A stretch of DNA of 64,000 bases from UBA1366 sp047602575 (GCA_047602575.1 JASGGY010000004.1:36641-100640); one strand, 5' to 3'; positions 24,077 to 33,729 are shown, counted from the stretch's first letter. Notes: generated by a model not told the origin, from the letters alone. Made by a program: numbers and translations.

Positions 24077-24110
24077 TCAACGCCTGCCGATGTGTTCGAC
24101 GGGCGTTTTT
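24077..24110. terminator. Terminator between the HAD gene and mutY
   Basis: AACGCCTGCCG pairs with CGACGGGCGTT, followed by TTTTT on the plus strand; both genes converge here. Confidence 0.7.
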
Positions 24111-24112
24111 CT

Positions 24113-25198
24113 TCATCGGAAGGCTTCTTCGGTAAAGCCCGCAAACGCGGACGGGAGCGCGATCTCGCCCGACAGCAGCGCGCTTGTTACCCAGAGAAAA
24201 TCGCCCTGCGGTGCGCCGTCCGGTGACGGTTCGCAATCGATCACAAAGCTTTGCATCTCCCACTCAATGTGGGTGAAAATATGCTTTTTGCGCTTCCCTG
24301 CCCGGATTTCGCGGACGTTCAGCCACCATAACGCAGCTTGCTGCAGGGCTTCGCCCTCGGTCAGTGTGCCCTCAACATTCGGAAATTCCCACAGTCCGCC
24401 CAATAAGCCGCCCTGTTTGCGCTTCTGCACCGCAACCAGTTCGCCGCAACGCAGGATAAACACTGTTCGTTGCTCGACGCGACGGGGCTTTTTCGGCTTT
24501 TTTACCGGAAAATCTGCCTGCGTTCCGCTCTGATACGCCGCACAGAGCTGTGAAACCGGACACACCCCGCAAAGCGGCGCACCATTCGGCACACACACCG
24601 TCGCACCAAGCTCCATCAGGCTCTGGGTGAACAGACCGCATTGCGCGCGCGGATAGAGTGTTTCCAACAGTGCGGCGATCTGGCGCTTTGTCGCCGGCTC
24701 TGAGATGTCCGCGCCGAAAGCGGTCAGCCGCGTCATCACACGCAGCACATTGCCGTCCACGGCGGGCGTGGGCTGATCAAACGCGATGGAGCAGATCGCT
24801 CCCGCGGTATAAGCGCCGATGCCTGGCAACGATAGCAGCGCGTCATACGACTGCGGGAACTCGCCGCCGAACCGCGCTTCGATTTCCCGTGCGGCGCGTT
24901 GGAGATTCCGCACGCGGCTGTAATAGCCCAAACCCTCCCAGAGCTTGAGCAAAGCCTCCTCATCCGCGGCGGCAAGACTTTTCAAGTCCGGCAGGCGCGC
25001 GATAAAGCGCGTAAAATACCCCCGCACCGCTTCAACGCGCGTTTGCTGCAGCATGATTTCCGACACCCATATGCGATAAGGATCGGTGTTCTCCCGCCAA
25101 GGAAGCGCGCGTGCGTTTTTTTGATACCAAGAAAGCAGTGCTTGCGCAAAAACTTCCGGCAGCTGCGGGTGCTTTGTAAGAATTTCCGTGTTGTTCAT
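24113..25198 (-). CDS. mutY: A/G-specific adenine DNA glycosylase
   Basis: This 361-residue base-excision enzyme removes adenine opposite 8-oxoguanine. It has the helix-hairpin-helix LLSLPGIGAYTAGAI, catalytic Glu in WVSEIMLQQTRVEAV and Asp in PAVDGNVLRV, the 4Fe-4S cysteines in CVPNGAPLCGVCPVSQLC, and a C-terminal NUDIX-like domain (LLGGLWEFPNVEG) for 8-oxoG recognition. ATG 25198 is preferred because GGAG precedes it; an ATG seven codons earlier is possible. Confidence 0.94.
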   Translation of the reverse strand: MNNTEILTKHPQLPEVFAQALLSWYQKNARALPWRENTDPYRIWVSEIMLQQTRVEAVRGYFTRFIARLPDLKSLAAADEEALLKLWEGLGYYSRVRNLQRAAREIEARFGGEFPQSYDALLSLPGIGAYTAGAICSIAFDQPTPAVDGNVLRVMTRLTAFGADISEPATKRQIAALLETLYPRAQCGLFTQSLMELGATVCVPNGAPLCGVCPVSQLCAAYQSGTQADFPVKKPKKPRRVEQRTVFILRCGELVAVQKRKQGGLLGGLWEFPNVEGTLTEGEALQQAALWWLNVREIRAGKRKKHIFTHIEWEMQSFVIDCEPSPDGAPQGDFLWVTSALLSGEIALPSAFAGFTEEAFR

Positions 25199-25262
25199 TG
25201 TGATCACTCCGGTATTCATTATACCAGAATTGCCGCGAAAAAGCAAAGGGCGGATTTTCCAG

Positions 25263-26571
25263 TTACTCCACGCTGTAAACCGCACCGATGAACACCGGCA
25301 CGCCCGCGTCATTGTCATAAATCATATAGATAAACGGGCGGTCAAGATGCACCGTCGGCGTGGGATCCTCGATCATAGCGCTTTCGGCGTCCATTTCTAC
25401 CTCTGTCGCGGCGGCGGCTTTCGTGCCGTTTTCATCCACTTTGATGTGGGTCTGTTGCAGCACTCTGCCAATATAGAGATTCGCGCCGCCATCTACCTGC
25501 GCCATCGCGCCGAAGTCAGCCAGATCCCCATTAAACGCGTCCGTCATGCCCATTGCTTTGAGCGCATCGGAAAGCTCGGTTCGTGTTTCGGACTCAAACT
25601 TCGGAATCGATGTGTGAACTTTCTGCTCCGCGCGCGATGCAAAGAGCTTCTCGAAGCTTTTCGCCAGTCAAGCCGTTGATGTAATCGCTCAGCGCAACGC
25701 CCTCTGCCGGCAGAAGTGCGGCAAAGCTGTATTTTCCGTCCTCGTAATTGCGGCAGAAACCGACTGTGTTCTCATCCTGTAAATAGCCGACATAGTCATC
25801 GCTGGCATACATAAATTCAGCGGTTTGTTCAGAACCATCAGCGGCGGTGAAAGTCGCATCGTGGACATCGGATTTTTCATAAGGCGACTCCCATTTTGCG
25901 TCGAACAGGATGGTGTTGACCAGATACAGCGCAGCATCTTCCGGAATTTCATCCAGCGCTTTTTTAATCTGGCGGTCTGTATGGTTGGAAACCCAGTTGT
26001 TGATGTCCTTCAGCGTGCGATCATTGAATGGCGCTGCATACGCGTCCGCGCCGAAATAATCAGCGTTGGTCTGCAAAAACGAGTCCTTTACTTTTAAGCT
26101 GTCGTCGTCTTTGAACCAGATGGAATTCGCTGTGTTCAGCTGCCCGCCGCTCCAGCGCGAAACCAGCTCGCCGAGATACGGATTAAGCTGCTCTGCCGAC
26201 ATACCGCAAAGTGCCTGCGCCATTTGTTCTGCGGTCTGACCCTGCGCACCGTTTTCCGTCATGCCCAGCGCCATCAGCGCGGATGCCGGGGAGAGCAGCA
26301 GATTTTTATTCTTGTCGCCTTGCTTCGTGCTTTCGCGGAACAAGCTTGCCGTAAAGTCATACATCCCCGTGCGGAATTTCGCGTCGGGTGCTGTGGTCTG
26401 GATGTTCTTTGATGGCTCGAAGCCGTCCATAAGGTTTTCTGCGCTGATATGCGCGGGCGCTTTCATCAGCGCGAACGCCGCTGCACCAGCCACAACCAGA
26501 CTGCTTGCGCCGATGATGATATTCCGCTTATTGACAAACCGCTTGCGCGTACCGGCTGTTTTTTCTTTCAT
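25263..26571 (-). pseudogene. Membrane-anchored serpin, frameshifted
   Basis: The N-terminus (MKEKTAGTRKRFVNKRN) leads into one membrane segment (IIIGASSLVVAGAAAFALM), then a serpin domain (NLLLSPASALMALGMTENGAQGQT, NTANSIWFKDD, AALYLVNTILFDAKWESPY). The frame breaks at the CC pair 25628-25629, where one base is extra. The rest continues in the next frame (KVHTSIPKFES) to the reactive-centre hinge DENGTKAAAATEVEM and RPFIYMIYDN. The hinge is of the inhibitory type. Corrected, it is about 435 residues. As read it would lose the reactive loop. The likely role is protecting the cell surface from proteases. Confidence 0.85.
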
Positions 26572-26737
26572 AAAAATCCCTGCTTTCTGAAAATATTAGC
26601 TTCTGAACAGAAAGATGCGAAAATCATGGCGCAGGTTACAACGATTTTGAAAAATAAATTCAGATATTTCAAACGATTTCGAATCACGAAAACGTTTTTG
26701 GACAAGCTGTGTTACAGTTGATAAAGTCCTTTCCCAC

Positions 26738-26780
26738 AAAAAAAGCACCGCGTACAACCGATCCGGCTGTGTGTGGTGCT
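26738..26780 (-). terminator. Terminator of the araBD operon
   Basis: AGCACC pairs with GGTGCT; a long A run on the low side gives a U tract on the minus transcript. Confidence 0.6.
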
Positions 26781-26800
26781 GTGATTGCAGGTTGCGGTGT

Positions 26801-27487
26801 TTAGCGCTGACCGTAGTAAGCGTTCTCGCCGTGCTTGCGCAGGTAGTGCTTGTCGAGCAGCGTCTGGCTCATGCGGTCGGCGGCGGGGTTGAGGGCGAGC
26901 GTGTGCCACGCCATCGCGGCAAGCTCCTCAAGCACCACGGCGTTGTGAACCGCGTCAAAGCAGTCCGTTCCCCACACAAACGGCGCGTGGCTCGCGACCA
27001 GTGCGCCGGGAATCTGGCGGTAATCGGGGCAGCATTCCACGATAACCTTGCCGGTTTCCAGCTCGTAAGCGCCTTTGATTTCGGCATCGGTCATCGCGCG
27101 CGTACAGGGAATTTCGCCGTAAAAATAATCACCGTGCGTGGTGCCCAGCGGCGGAATGCCGCGCTTTGCCTGCGCGAACACCGTAGCATACCGGCTGTGG
27201 GTATGCACAATCCCGCGCACACCGTCAAAGTTCCGGTAAAGCTCGAGATGCGTGGGCACATCGCTCGAGGGCTGATAATGCCCCTCGACCACATTTCCGT
27301 CAAGGTCAAGCACAACAATGTCCGCAGCGGTCATTTTGTCATACTCTACACCGCTTGGCTTGATCGCAACCAGTCCGGTTTCGGGATCAAATTCGCTCAC
27401 GTTTCCCCACGTAAAGGTCACAAGCCCGTAGCGCGGTAGCAGGAGATTTGCGTCTAAAACGCGTTGTCTGAGCGCTTGCGTATTCAT
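26801..27487 (-). CDS. araD: L-ribulose-5-phosphate 4-epimerase
   Basis: This 228-residue class II aldolase-family enzyme interconverts L-ribulose-5-phosphate and D-xylulose-5-phosphate. Signatures are TFTWGNVSEFD, the zinc-site HTHSRYATVFAQ and the family's GTTHGDYFYG and TGKVIVE. ATG 27487 follows GGGGAG; longer frames upstream are overlap with araB. It follows araB by 4 bp. Confidence 0.92.
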   Translation of the reverse strand: MNTQALRQRVLDANLLLPRYGLVTFTWGNVSEFDPETGLVAIKPSGVEYDKMTAADIVVLDLDGNVVEGHYQPSSDVPTHLELYRNFDGVRGIVHTHSRYATVFAQAKRGIPPLGTTHGDYFYGEIPCTRAMTDAEIKGAYELETGKVIVECCPDYRQIPGALVASHAPFVWGTDCFDAVHNAVVLEELAAMAWHTLALNPAADRMSQTLLDKHYLRKHGENAYYGQR

Positions 27488-27491
27488 AAAA

Positions 27492-29099
27492 TCACTCCCC
27501 GTCGCAATTTGTTTTTGCTTCAACCGCGCACCGCTCCGCCGCCAGTGCGACCCCAAAGCGTTCCATATAAGCGGCAAAGCCTGCGGCATCATTTGCATCG
27601 GGTGTGCGGACGGTTTCCGCACGGCAGGCAAAGACGCGGCTTTGCAAGAATTCCGCAAGCGTTTCCGTGCGGGTTTCGCGTGTCAGATACGCGGCAAGCA
27701 ACGCGATTCCCCATGCGCCGCCCTCCCCTGCGGATTCCGTAACCGCCACCGAAACGCCCAGCGCGCCCGCCAAAAACCGCTGCGCCGTCACGGGCGATTT
27801 AAACAGACCGCCATGCGCGAACAGCAGATCAAGGGCGATTTTTTCCTCAATCAGCAGAATGTCCATGCCGATTTTCAGTGTCGCCATCGCGGAATAAATC
27901 AAGCTGCGCATCAGATTTTGCACAGAAAAAGCGGCGTCCGGCGTGCGCAGGAGAAGGGGCATTCCGCTGGGAAGCCCCGTGATGTGTTCGCCGGAATGAT
28001 AGTTGCACGTCACAAGCCCGCCGCAGTCCGCGTCACCGCAAAGCGCAGCTTCATAGATCTTGTCATACAGCGCGGGCTTGTCGAGCGGCGCGCCGGTGAT
28101 TTCCAGAAAACCGCTGAGCATTTTTACCCATGCGTCCAGATCCGTGGAGCAATTGTTGCAATGCACCATCGCAACTGGGCTTGCGCAGGGCGTTGTCACG
28201 ATGTCGATTTCGTCATGTGCGGCGTTCAGAGGGCGCTCCAGCACCGCCATCGCGAAAATCGACGTACCCGCACTCACGTTGCCCGTGCGCGGCGCGATGC
28301 TGTTTGTGGCAACCATGCCCGTCTGCGCATCGCCCTCGGGCGGGCAGAACGGGATACCGGCTGCGAACGCGCCGCTCGGATCGAGCAGGCGCGTGCCCGC
28401 TTCGGTGAGCGTTCCCGCACACGTACCCGCCGGTACGATGCGCGGCAGAATGTCCGCCAAGTGCCAGGGGTAAGATTCGCCCGCTGTGAGTCGTTCAAAT
28501 TGATCCAGCATCTGCGCGTTATAAGTTCCGGTCTGCCCGTCAATCGGGAACATTCCCGACGCGTCGCCCACGCCGAGGACTTTTTCACCGGTTAAAATCC
28601 AATGCACATACCCCGCAAGCGTTGTCAGAAAGCGGATTTCCGGAACATGCGCCTCACGGTTTAAAATCGCCTGATAAAGATGCGCCGCGCTCCAGCGCTG
28701 GGGAATGTGAAACGCAAACGCTTCGGTCAGCGCCGCCGATGCTTGTGCCGTCGTGGTGTTGCGCCAGGTGCGGAACGGCACGAGCAGTCGGTCGTCCGCG
28801 TCAAACGCGAGGTAGCCGTGCATCATCGCGGAAACGCCGATCGACGCGGTGGTCTTGAGTTCAACTTCATACCGCGCGCGCACATCGCTTTTCAGCGCGG
28901 CAAAGCACTGTGCAATCCCCTCCCGCACCGCGCCGAGGGGATATGTCCAGACACCGTTTTCAAAACGGTTCTCCCAGTCGTGCGTTCCGGCGGCAATCGG
29001 CGCAAAGTTTTCCCCGATTAAAACCGCCTTGATGCGTGTTGAGCCGAGTTCGATGCCGAGGGTTGTTTTCCCCTGTAAAATCTGTTCGGTAATATTCAT
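27492..29099 (-). CDS. araB: FGGY-family carbohydrate kinase, probable L-ribulokinase
   Basis: A 535-residue FGGY kinase begins at ATG 29099 behind AAAGGAG. It has the phosphate-binding TTLGIELGSTRIKAVLIG, the substrate-side YLAFDADDRLLVPFRTWRN and the C-terminal ATP-site ESAGEGGAWGIALLAAYL. With araD immediately downstream it most likely phosphorylates L-ribulose, but the sequence alone does not separate ribulokinase from related pentulokinases. No isomerase araA or transporter is in the window. Confidence 0.85.
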   Translation of the reverse strand: MNITEQILQGKTTLGIELGSTRIKAVLIGENFAPIAAGTHDWENRFENGVWTYPLGAVREGIAQCFAALKSDVRARYEVELKTTASIGVSAMMHGYLAFDADDRLLVPFRTWRNTTTAQASAALTEAFAFHIPQRWSAAHLYQAILNREAHVPEIRFLTTLAGYVHWILTGEKVLGVGDASGMFPIDGQTGTYNAQMLDQFERLTAGESYPWHLADILPRIVPAGTCAGTLTEAGTRLLDPSGAFAAGIPFCPPEGDAQTGMVATNSIAPRTGNVSAGTSIFAMAVLERPLNAAHDEIDIVTTPCASPVAMVHCNNCSTDLDAWVKMLSGFLEITGAPLDKPALYDKIYEAALCGDADCGGLVTCNYHSGEHITGLPSGMPLLLRTPDAAFSVQNLMRSLIYSAMATLKIGMDILLIEEKIALDLLFAHGGLFKSPVTAQRFLAGALGVSVAVTESAGEGGAWGIALLAAYLTRETRTETLAEFLQSRVFACRAETVRTPDANDAAGFAAYMERFGVALAAERCAVEAKTNCDGE

Positions 29100-29122
29100 C
29101 GTGCCGCTCCTTTTGCTGTTTG

Positions 29123-29171
29123 TGAAAACGATTATATTCTTCAGTATACAGCACACGGCGCGCGTTGTCAA
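29123..29171 (-). promoter_or_regulatory. araBD promoter with a candidate cre site
   Basis: Minus-strand TTGACA (complement of 29166-29171), 17 bp, TATACT (complement of 29143-29148). TGAAAACGATTATA at 29123-29136, at or just after the start point, is one base off the CcpA cre consensus, so catabolite repression is likely. Confidence 0.7.
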
Positions 29172-29341
29172 GACGCGCAGGCACAGCCGGCTGGATATTC
29201 CGGAAATAATACACCCATCCGGCATTTTGATGCACCGGTGGGATGCAGGTAATGATTGTGAGCAATTTCGTGTAGCATGTATCTATAAGAACAAGTCATT
29301 TAACTGTGCTTTTTCGCGATGTGTTGTGATTAAATACAGCA

Positions 29342-29382
29342 AAAGCCCCATCAATACGGCGTTTGCGTATCGATGGGGCTTT
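29342..29382. terminator. Strong hairpin, probable original terminator of tRNA-Ser(GGA)
   Basis: AAAGCCCCATC pairs with GATGGGGCTTT, with an inner ATACG/CGTAT stem. It lies 4 bp outside the left att copy of the second element. Confidence 0.75.
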
Positions 29383-29386
29383 ATTC

Positions 29387-29445
29387 TGGCGGAGAAGGAG
29401 GGATTCGAACCCTCGAAGAGCTATTAACCCTTACACGAGTTCCAG
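29387..29445 (-). repeat. attL: 59-bp copy of the 3' end of tRNA-Ser(GGA)
   Basis: It is identical to 40876-40934, from the encoded CCA through the variable arm into the anticodon stem-loop. Identity ends sharply at 29386/40875 and 29446/40935. Confidence 0.94.
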
Positions 29446-29601
29446 AAGATTACGCAGCTTTTTCACTTACTTTGTGATAATGCAGGTTATTTTATCGCAG
29501 TTAAAACCGCTATCCTCTGCATTGACAATTATTTTATCATGTTTTATTTTAATTAATCTGATTAAGTCGTCACAGGTCGCCGAAAGTCGCCAAAAAGGGT
29601 A

Positions 29602-29641
29602 TTGACTTTATCGAATACGTGTGGTATAATTGTGGTACAAT
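29602..29641 (+). promoter_or_regulatory. Promoter and direct-repeat operator of the toxin-antitoxin operon
   Basis: TTGACT (29602-29607), 17 bp, TATAAT (29625-29630). Two tandem 11-bp copies, TGTGGTATAAT and TGTGGTACAAT (29620-29641), cover the -10 and start point, as expected for autorepression by the antitoxin. Confidence 0.75.
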
Positions 29642-29666
29642 AAAACCATGATTAGGAGATGATGAT

Positions 29667-29927
29667 ATGCCAAGTATTATTCCGATTAAAGAACTTAAAA
29701 ACACTGGCACTATTTCAGAGATGTGCCACAAGGCGGACGAGCCTATTTTTGTAACTAAAAACGGTTACAGCGATATGGTGGTGATGAGTAATTCAGCTTA
29801 CGACAATCTTATGGGTAAACTGCGGCTGTACCAGATGTTAGCAGAAAGTGAGCAGGACGTTGAGGACGGCAGACTTGTTGACAGCGAAGTTGTGTTTTCT
29901 GAATTGAGGAAAGAATATGAGTATTAA
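29667..29927 (+). CDS. Phd/YefM-type antitoxin
   Basis: This 86-residue protein begins MPSIIPIKELKNTGTISEMC and has FVTKNGYSDMVVMSNSAYDNL, the DNA-binding fold of Phd/YefM/RelB-like antitoxins. An acidic C-terminal tail should wrap the toxin. It starts behind TAGGAGATGATG and overlaps the toxin gene by 11 bp, so the two are translated together. It keeps the element in the population. Confidence 0.88.
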   Translation: MPSIIPIKELKNTGTISEMCHKADEPIFVTKNGYSDMVVMSNSAYDNLMGKLRLYQMLAESEQDVEDGRLVDSEVVFSELRKEYEY

Positions 29928-30240
29928 ACTTAGTATCAAGTTTACTGCTCATGCGCATGATGATTTGCGGCGGATTTACAGATATATCTTTGAAAATCTG
30001 TTAGCTCCTCAGGCAGCAAAGCGTATTATGAAAATGATTGAAGATAGTATCAGCCATCTTGCTGATTATCCCTATTCAGCACCGCCTATTGACGATGAAT
30101 TTCTCGCTAAAAAGGGCTATCGAAAGCTTGTAGCGGAGGATTATATTGTCATTTACAAGATACATAAATCAGCCGACAAAGTGGTTATTCATAGGGTTTT
30201 TAACGGAAAGACTGATTATAGGTCGGCGTTGAAGAACTAA
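29917..30240 (+). CDS. ParE/RelE-superfamily toxin
   Basis: A 107-residue protein with KFTAHAHDDLRRIYRYIFENLLAPQAAKRIM, a middle LADYPYSAPP and the C-terminal YRKLVAEDYIVIYKI..VVIHRVFNGKTDY, the typical order of ParE-type toxins. Targets in this superfamily are gyrase or ribosome-bound mRNA and cannot be told apart here. Confidence 0.88.
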   Translation: MSIKLSIKFTAHAHDDLRRIYRYIFENLLAPQAAKRIMKMIEDSISHLADYPYSAPPIDDEFLAKKGYRKLVAEDYIVIYKIHKSADKVVIHRVFNGKTDYRSALKN

Positions 30241-30275
30241 TTTTGTGCGTTTCTGATGGATAACATAACTTAGTA

Positions 30276-32054
30276 TTAATTATCTGACATCCTCGCTCCG
30301 CACTCAGGACAAAATCTACTATTTGGGCAGTAATTCCCACAATTCGTACAATACATACCTTTATTACTTTGGGTGGAATTAATTGGTGAATTTACACTGT
30401 GTTCTGATTTTGCTCCCGATGCTATATCAGAATACGACTTTCCTCCAAGAAAGCCAAATATCTTATTAGTTATACTGTTGGGATTAATTCCGTTTTGTAA
30501 ACTATATTCCATTTCTCTTAGAAATTGATTTGCTTCAACGGTTTCTTCAATGGTAAGCCCTCTATCTGAAAGAAAATCAAGAAGTTCTTGTCTGGCGGAA
30601 TTCACATCATCAAGAAATCGATATTTTCTTTTCTTTACCAAAGCAAGAGCTTTCAGTCTTACTGCCTCTTCTCGTGTCTCTGCATCTTTAAACAAAGAAA
30701 CATAGCGAAATTTTTGGTCGAAACTTTTTATATATAAATCTATCGTCTTTATATATTTTAGTTTTACATCAGTGGTGAAGTTTTCAATCTGTTCTCTTTT
30801 TTCTATCATTGCACGCTCATAACTTAGAGTTGAGTCTGTGGTAGGGAACAGATTATCTTTCATAATATTTTGTATTTGCAGAAGTTCATTTTTTGCAGTA
30901 TCAGCCTGTTCTCTTGTTTCAAGAACAATTCCATCAATGGTTCTATATTGCAAGTCAAGCATATCAAGTTGTTCGTTAATAATTTCTCTTGCTTCAACAA
31001 TCATTGAAATGTCCAGACCTAATTTTGAAGCTAGATTTTCCATGTTTTCCTTGCATTTATATGCTTCATATTCTGTAGAACCAATATTTTCTTTTACATA
31101 TTCGGAAAGGATATCATTTTTTATATTTAATATATTAATGCTGAAATATTCAGAGAATTTATCAAATGAACAATCCTCATCACCATATTTTTCTGCTAGA
31201 GTTTTATAAAAATCATCCTTGTAAGGGTTTAGTTGGAATATTGTGTTTATAAATGTTGCTCTTTTATCAGCTGGAAGGTTTAATGTTGTAAGATTATTGA
31301 AAATCGCTTCCGCCTTTTCTTCGTCTGATTCACTGATTGTGCCAATAATATTAATATTGGCATATTTGCTTACAATATCTATTAACAATAAATGAATATT
31401 GAAGCATGATTCAAAAACGCTTGTGATTAATTCATTTCGTAAAGATTGTTTGTTGAACAGAGCGGTTAAATTCTTCTTTGCCTCTGCTTCATCCATTGCA
31501 TTTCCTATGGCATTTATGATTGAATGCATAGCACCTTCTGCAAGATTCATTGAAGCAGTTTCAAGTTGATTTGACCATGCATTTATAGCATTTCCTCCAA
31601 TTGTGGCGGATTGCCAACGTGAACGAGTATCTTTTCTCAATTTACGAGCATATTCTGTGCCTTCTAAGTCTTCAAGTATCTGATCCACACTTGAATCAAT
31701 AACACCATATGCTTGTTCAAATTCATTAAAGTAATCACCATCAAATGCAAACTCAATTATCTTTTGCTTGTCAAAAATATATATGTCAATACTGATAATA
31801 TCTTGCAGCACTTCCATTAAAGCGTTTTCGATAGAAATTACAAATGCGTCTATGGCATTATGCACCAAATCATGGATGTCTTCAAATTGTTTGTCCATTT
31901 CTTTGAATTTTTCACATGCCTCAATTGCAATTTTTTTGTACTTACATCTGATAACATTATAAACATTACGTTCAGGTGTTATCGTAAAACTGTTGCCAAA
32001 ACAGGTTGTATCAACGCTATGATACTCTTTTTCTAAAATAGTTTTCAAGTCCAT
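30276..32054 (-). CDS. Large helical protein with C-terminal zinc ribbon, unknown function
   Basis: A 592-residue, mostly helical and charged protein with long coiled-coil-like stretches (about 330-480) and a C-terminal zinc ribbon in its last 26 residues (CTNCGNYCPNSRFCPECG). A Gly-rich region GFLGGKSYSDIASGAK precedes the ribbon. There is no membrane segment and no known enzymatic motif. It starts at ATG 32054 behind a weak GGAGG-like AACGGAGGAATTAAT. It shares the ribbon type with the two proteins encoded from 33729 and 34618. A role in defence or signalling is speculative. Confidence 0.7.
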   Translation of the reverse strand: MDLKTILEKEYHSVDTTCFGNSFTITPERNVYNVIRCKYKKIAIEACEKFKEMDKQFEDIHDLVHNAIDAFVISIENALMEVLQDIISIDIYIFDKQKIIEFAFDGDYFNEFEQAYGVIDSSVDQILEDLEGTEYARKLRKDTRSRWQSATIGGNAINAWSNQLETASMNLAEGAMHSIINAIGNAMDEAEAKKNLTALFNKQSLRNELITSVFESCFNIHLLLIDIVSKYANINIIGTISESDEEKAEAIFNNLTTLNLPADKRATFINTIFQLNPYKDDFYKTLAEKYGDEDCSFDKFSEYFSINILNIKNDILSEYVKENIGSTEYEAYKCKENMENLASKLGLDISMIVEAREIINEQLDMLDLQYRTIDGIVLETREQADTAKNELLQIQNIMKDNLFPTTDSTLSYERAMIEKREQIENFTTDVKLKYIKTIDLYIKSFDQKFRYVSLFKDAETREEAVRLKALALVKKRKYRFLDDVNSARQELLDFLSDRGLTIEETVEANQFLREMEYSLQNGINPNSITNKIFGFLGGKSYSDIASGAKSEHSVNSPINSTQSNKGMYCTNCGNYCPNSRFCPECGARMSDN

Positions 32055-32108
32055 ATTAATTCCTCCGTTTTTTTAAATGTCTGTGAACATTGTACTCCTT
32101 ATTAGATA

Positions 32109-32384
32109 CTATGTACTGCTTTTGCTTTTTTTGATTTTCTCACAAACCCATCTTTCGGTGTATGAATACTTTTTTGCCAGTTGCTTGATATTTGTTCCGT
32201 TATATTCTTCAACGACTTTACATTCTACATAATCCTTTGAGTATAAGCGTTTTGGCAGCGACAACTGTTGTCCTCCGAACTGGCTGCATATTTTCAGGGT
32301 GTTCTCAAAACCGATCAATTCTATTAACTCTTTGTATATTTCGTTATAAATATTACTGTTGCTGATCATCTGACTGTCACGCAC
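32109..32384 (-). CDS. Mor-family transcription activator
   Basis: This roughly 90-residue protein has FGGQQLSLPKRLYSKDYVECKVVEEYNGTNIKQLAKKYSYTERWVCEKIKK, the Mor/C pattern of phage Mu: a Gly-Gly dimer strand, then a helix-turn-helix. The start is a GTG at 32384 or ATG 32369; neither has a strong ribosome site. A 17-bp palindrome lies 45 bp upstream and recurs before the zinc-ribbon operon, so it may activate both. Confidence 0.78.
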   Translation of the reverse strand: MRDSQMISNSNIYNEIYKELIELIGFENTLKICSQFGGQQLSLPKRLYSKDYVECKVVEEYNGTNIKQLAKKYSYTERWVCEKIKKSKSST

Positions 32385-32410
32385 CGTTTCGCTTTAATTT
32401 GACATATTCT

Positions 32411-32455
32411 ATTATATAATATAACAATGATTTGGAAATTCCAAATGAAAATTTC
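32411..32455 (-). promoter_or_regulatory. Promoter with palindrome ATTTGGAAATTCCAAAT, copy 1
   Basis: A minus-strand TATAAT (complement of 32411-32416) follows the palindrome at 32430-32446. The 26-bp stretch 32430-32455 is repeated exactly at 34889-34914. Confidence 0.7.
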
Positions 32456-32537
32456 CGTATATATTTCCATGTCAGCATCCTCCTTTATTTAGTGCTTTTT
32501 AATGGTACAATCTTTTCTAACTGCATGGTTCTGTAAA

Positions 32538-32578
32538 CAAAAAAACCGCACAAAAGCAGTCTTATTGCTTTTGTGCGG
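32538..32578 (-). terminator. Terminator of the zinc-ribbon operon
   Basis: CCGCACAAAAGCA pairs perfectly with TGCTTTTGTGCGG, and an A run on the low side gives a U tract on the minus transcript. Confidence 0.88.
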
Positions 32579-32619
32579 AGATTAGTTTTGCTTTAAAGTG
32601 GGAATTAATTATGTTAGAT

Positions 32620-33729
32620 TTAGCCCGTACCGTTGTTCCATTCTGCATATGAACTTTTGGGATTTATTGTGCTGGCATCAACTTCAACGCCATCAGTACC
32701 ATCTTCTCCTAATTCTTTAGCCCTCTTTTCAATGAGTGCATTGACTTTTGAACTTTCGCTGTCAGACAGTGTAAAGTAAATTGTCCATTTAACATCTTCT
32801 ATTTCGACTTTTACGTAATAAGTTGATAATGAAGTTCCGTCTTTGCATAGACCAGTCATACTAGGAGTGCGTTCATTTAAATCGTTATACGACATTCCTG
32901 CATATATGTTTTTTGAAATATATCCGCCTTTTTGTACGCAAACTTCCACAACATACCCATCGTCGTCATCTCCGGATAACATAGTATAAATGTTTTTATA
33001 TAATGACTTATTTGTGCAGTATATATCATCGCACATACCTGGCATACCATCGCCGTTTATTGTTTCATATTTGCCCTTGAAATATTTGTCTATAAGATCC
33101 GATTCGCTTGCCCATATTAACTGGTTTGCATAATTCTTAACTGTTTTTACGGCTGTTGTCGTTGCAGCTGTTGTAGTGGTGGGTTCAGTGGTAGTTACTG
33201 GTTTAGTCGTTGTTACAGCAGGTGCGGATGTGGTTGAAGGTGCTGATGTCTGCGCCGTTGTAGCACCTGTTGCCGAGGTTTTGGCGTTTGCTGGCTTGCT
33301 TGAATCGCTGTCAAACGCTCCGCTCATTTTTGCGGCGATTAAACCGACCGCAGCAATTATGATAATTACAACAACAATAGGCAATGCGCTCTTTTTTTGC
33401 GGTTTGGCTTGAACGTTATTAGACGGCGTTTCAACCTGAACCGCCGCCATTTGTGGATTTGCCTGTTGAACAGTCGCGCCACACTCTAAGCAGAATTTTG
33501 AGAATTCGTTTAGTTCTGCACCGCATTTTGAACAGGTTTTTTTAGCTGTGACTTTTAATTGTGGTTCTTGAACTTTTCCGCATTCAGGGCAGAAGCGAGA
33601 AGTGCCTTTTAATTCTGCTCCGCAATCCGTACAAACAGGTTTTACCTGAACCTCTTTGCAAGTAGTACCGCATTCAGGGCAAAACTTTGCGTGGTCGTTT
33701 AATTTATTTCCGCAGTTAGTACATATCAT
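32620..33729 (-). CDS. Triple zinc-ribbon membrane protein with extracellular domain
   Basis: From ATG 33729 a 369-residue protein has three N-terminal zinc ribbons (CTNCGNKLNDHAKFCPECG, CTDCGAELKGTSRFCPECG, CSKCGAELNEFSKFCLECG), one membrane helix (SALPIVVVIIIIAAVGLIAA, about residue 125-145), a Thr-rich linker and a C-terminal domain of about 150 residues with an acidic DDDDG patch. The ribbons would be cytoplasmic and the tail outside. It overlaps the upstream gene by 14 bp. A sensor or tethering role is inferred from topology. Confidence 0.75.
   Translation of the reverse strand: MICTNCGNKLNDHAKFCPECGTTCKEVQVKPVCTDCGAELKGTSRFCPECGKVQEPQLKVTAKKTCSKCGAELNEFSKFCLECGATVQQANPQMAAVQVETPSNNVQAKPQKKSALPIVVVIIIIAAVGLIAAKMSGAFDSDSSKPANAKTSATGATTAQTSAPSTTSAPAVTTTKPVTTTEPTTTTAATTTAVKTVKNYANQLIWASESDLIDKYFKGKYETINGDGMPGMCDDIYCTNKSLYKNIYTMLSGDDDDGYVVEVCVQKGGYISKNIYAGMSYNDLNERTPSMTGLCKDGTSLSTYYVKVEIEDVKWTIYFTLSDSESSKVNALIEKRAKELGEDGTDGVEVDASTINPKSSYAEWNNGTG

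Noticed and set aside
27464..29021. Long antisense frames opposite araB and araD, one over 300 codons
   Set aside because: Arg/His/Cys-rich translations typical of the GC-rich complementary strand; no start signals.
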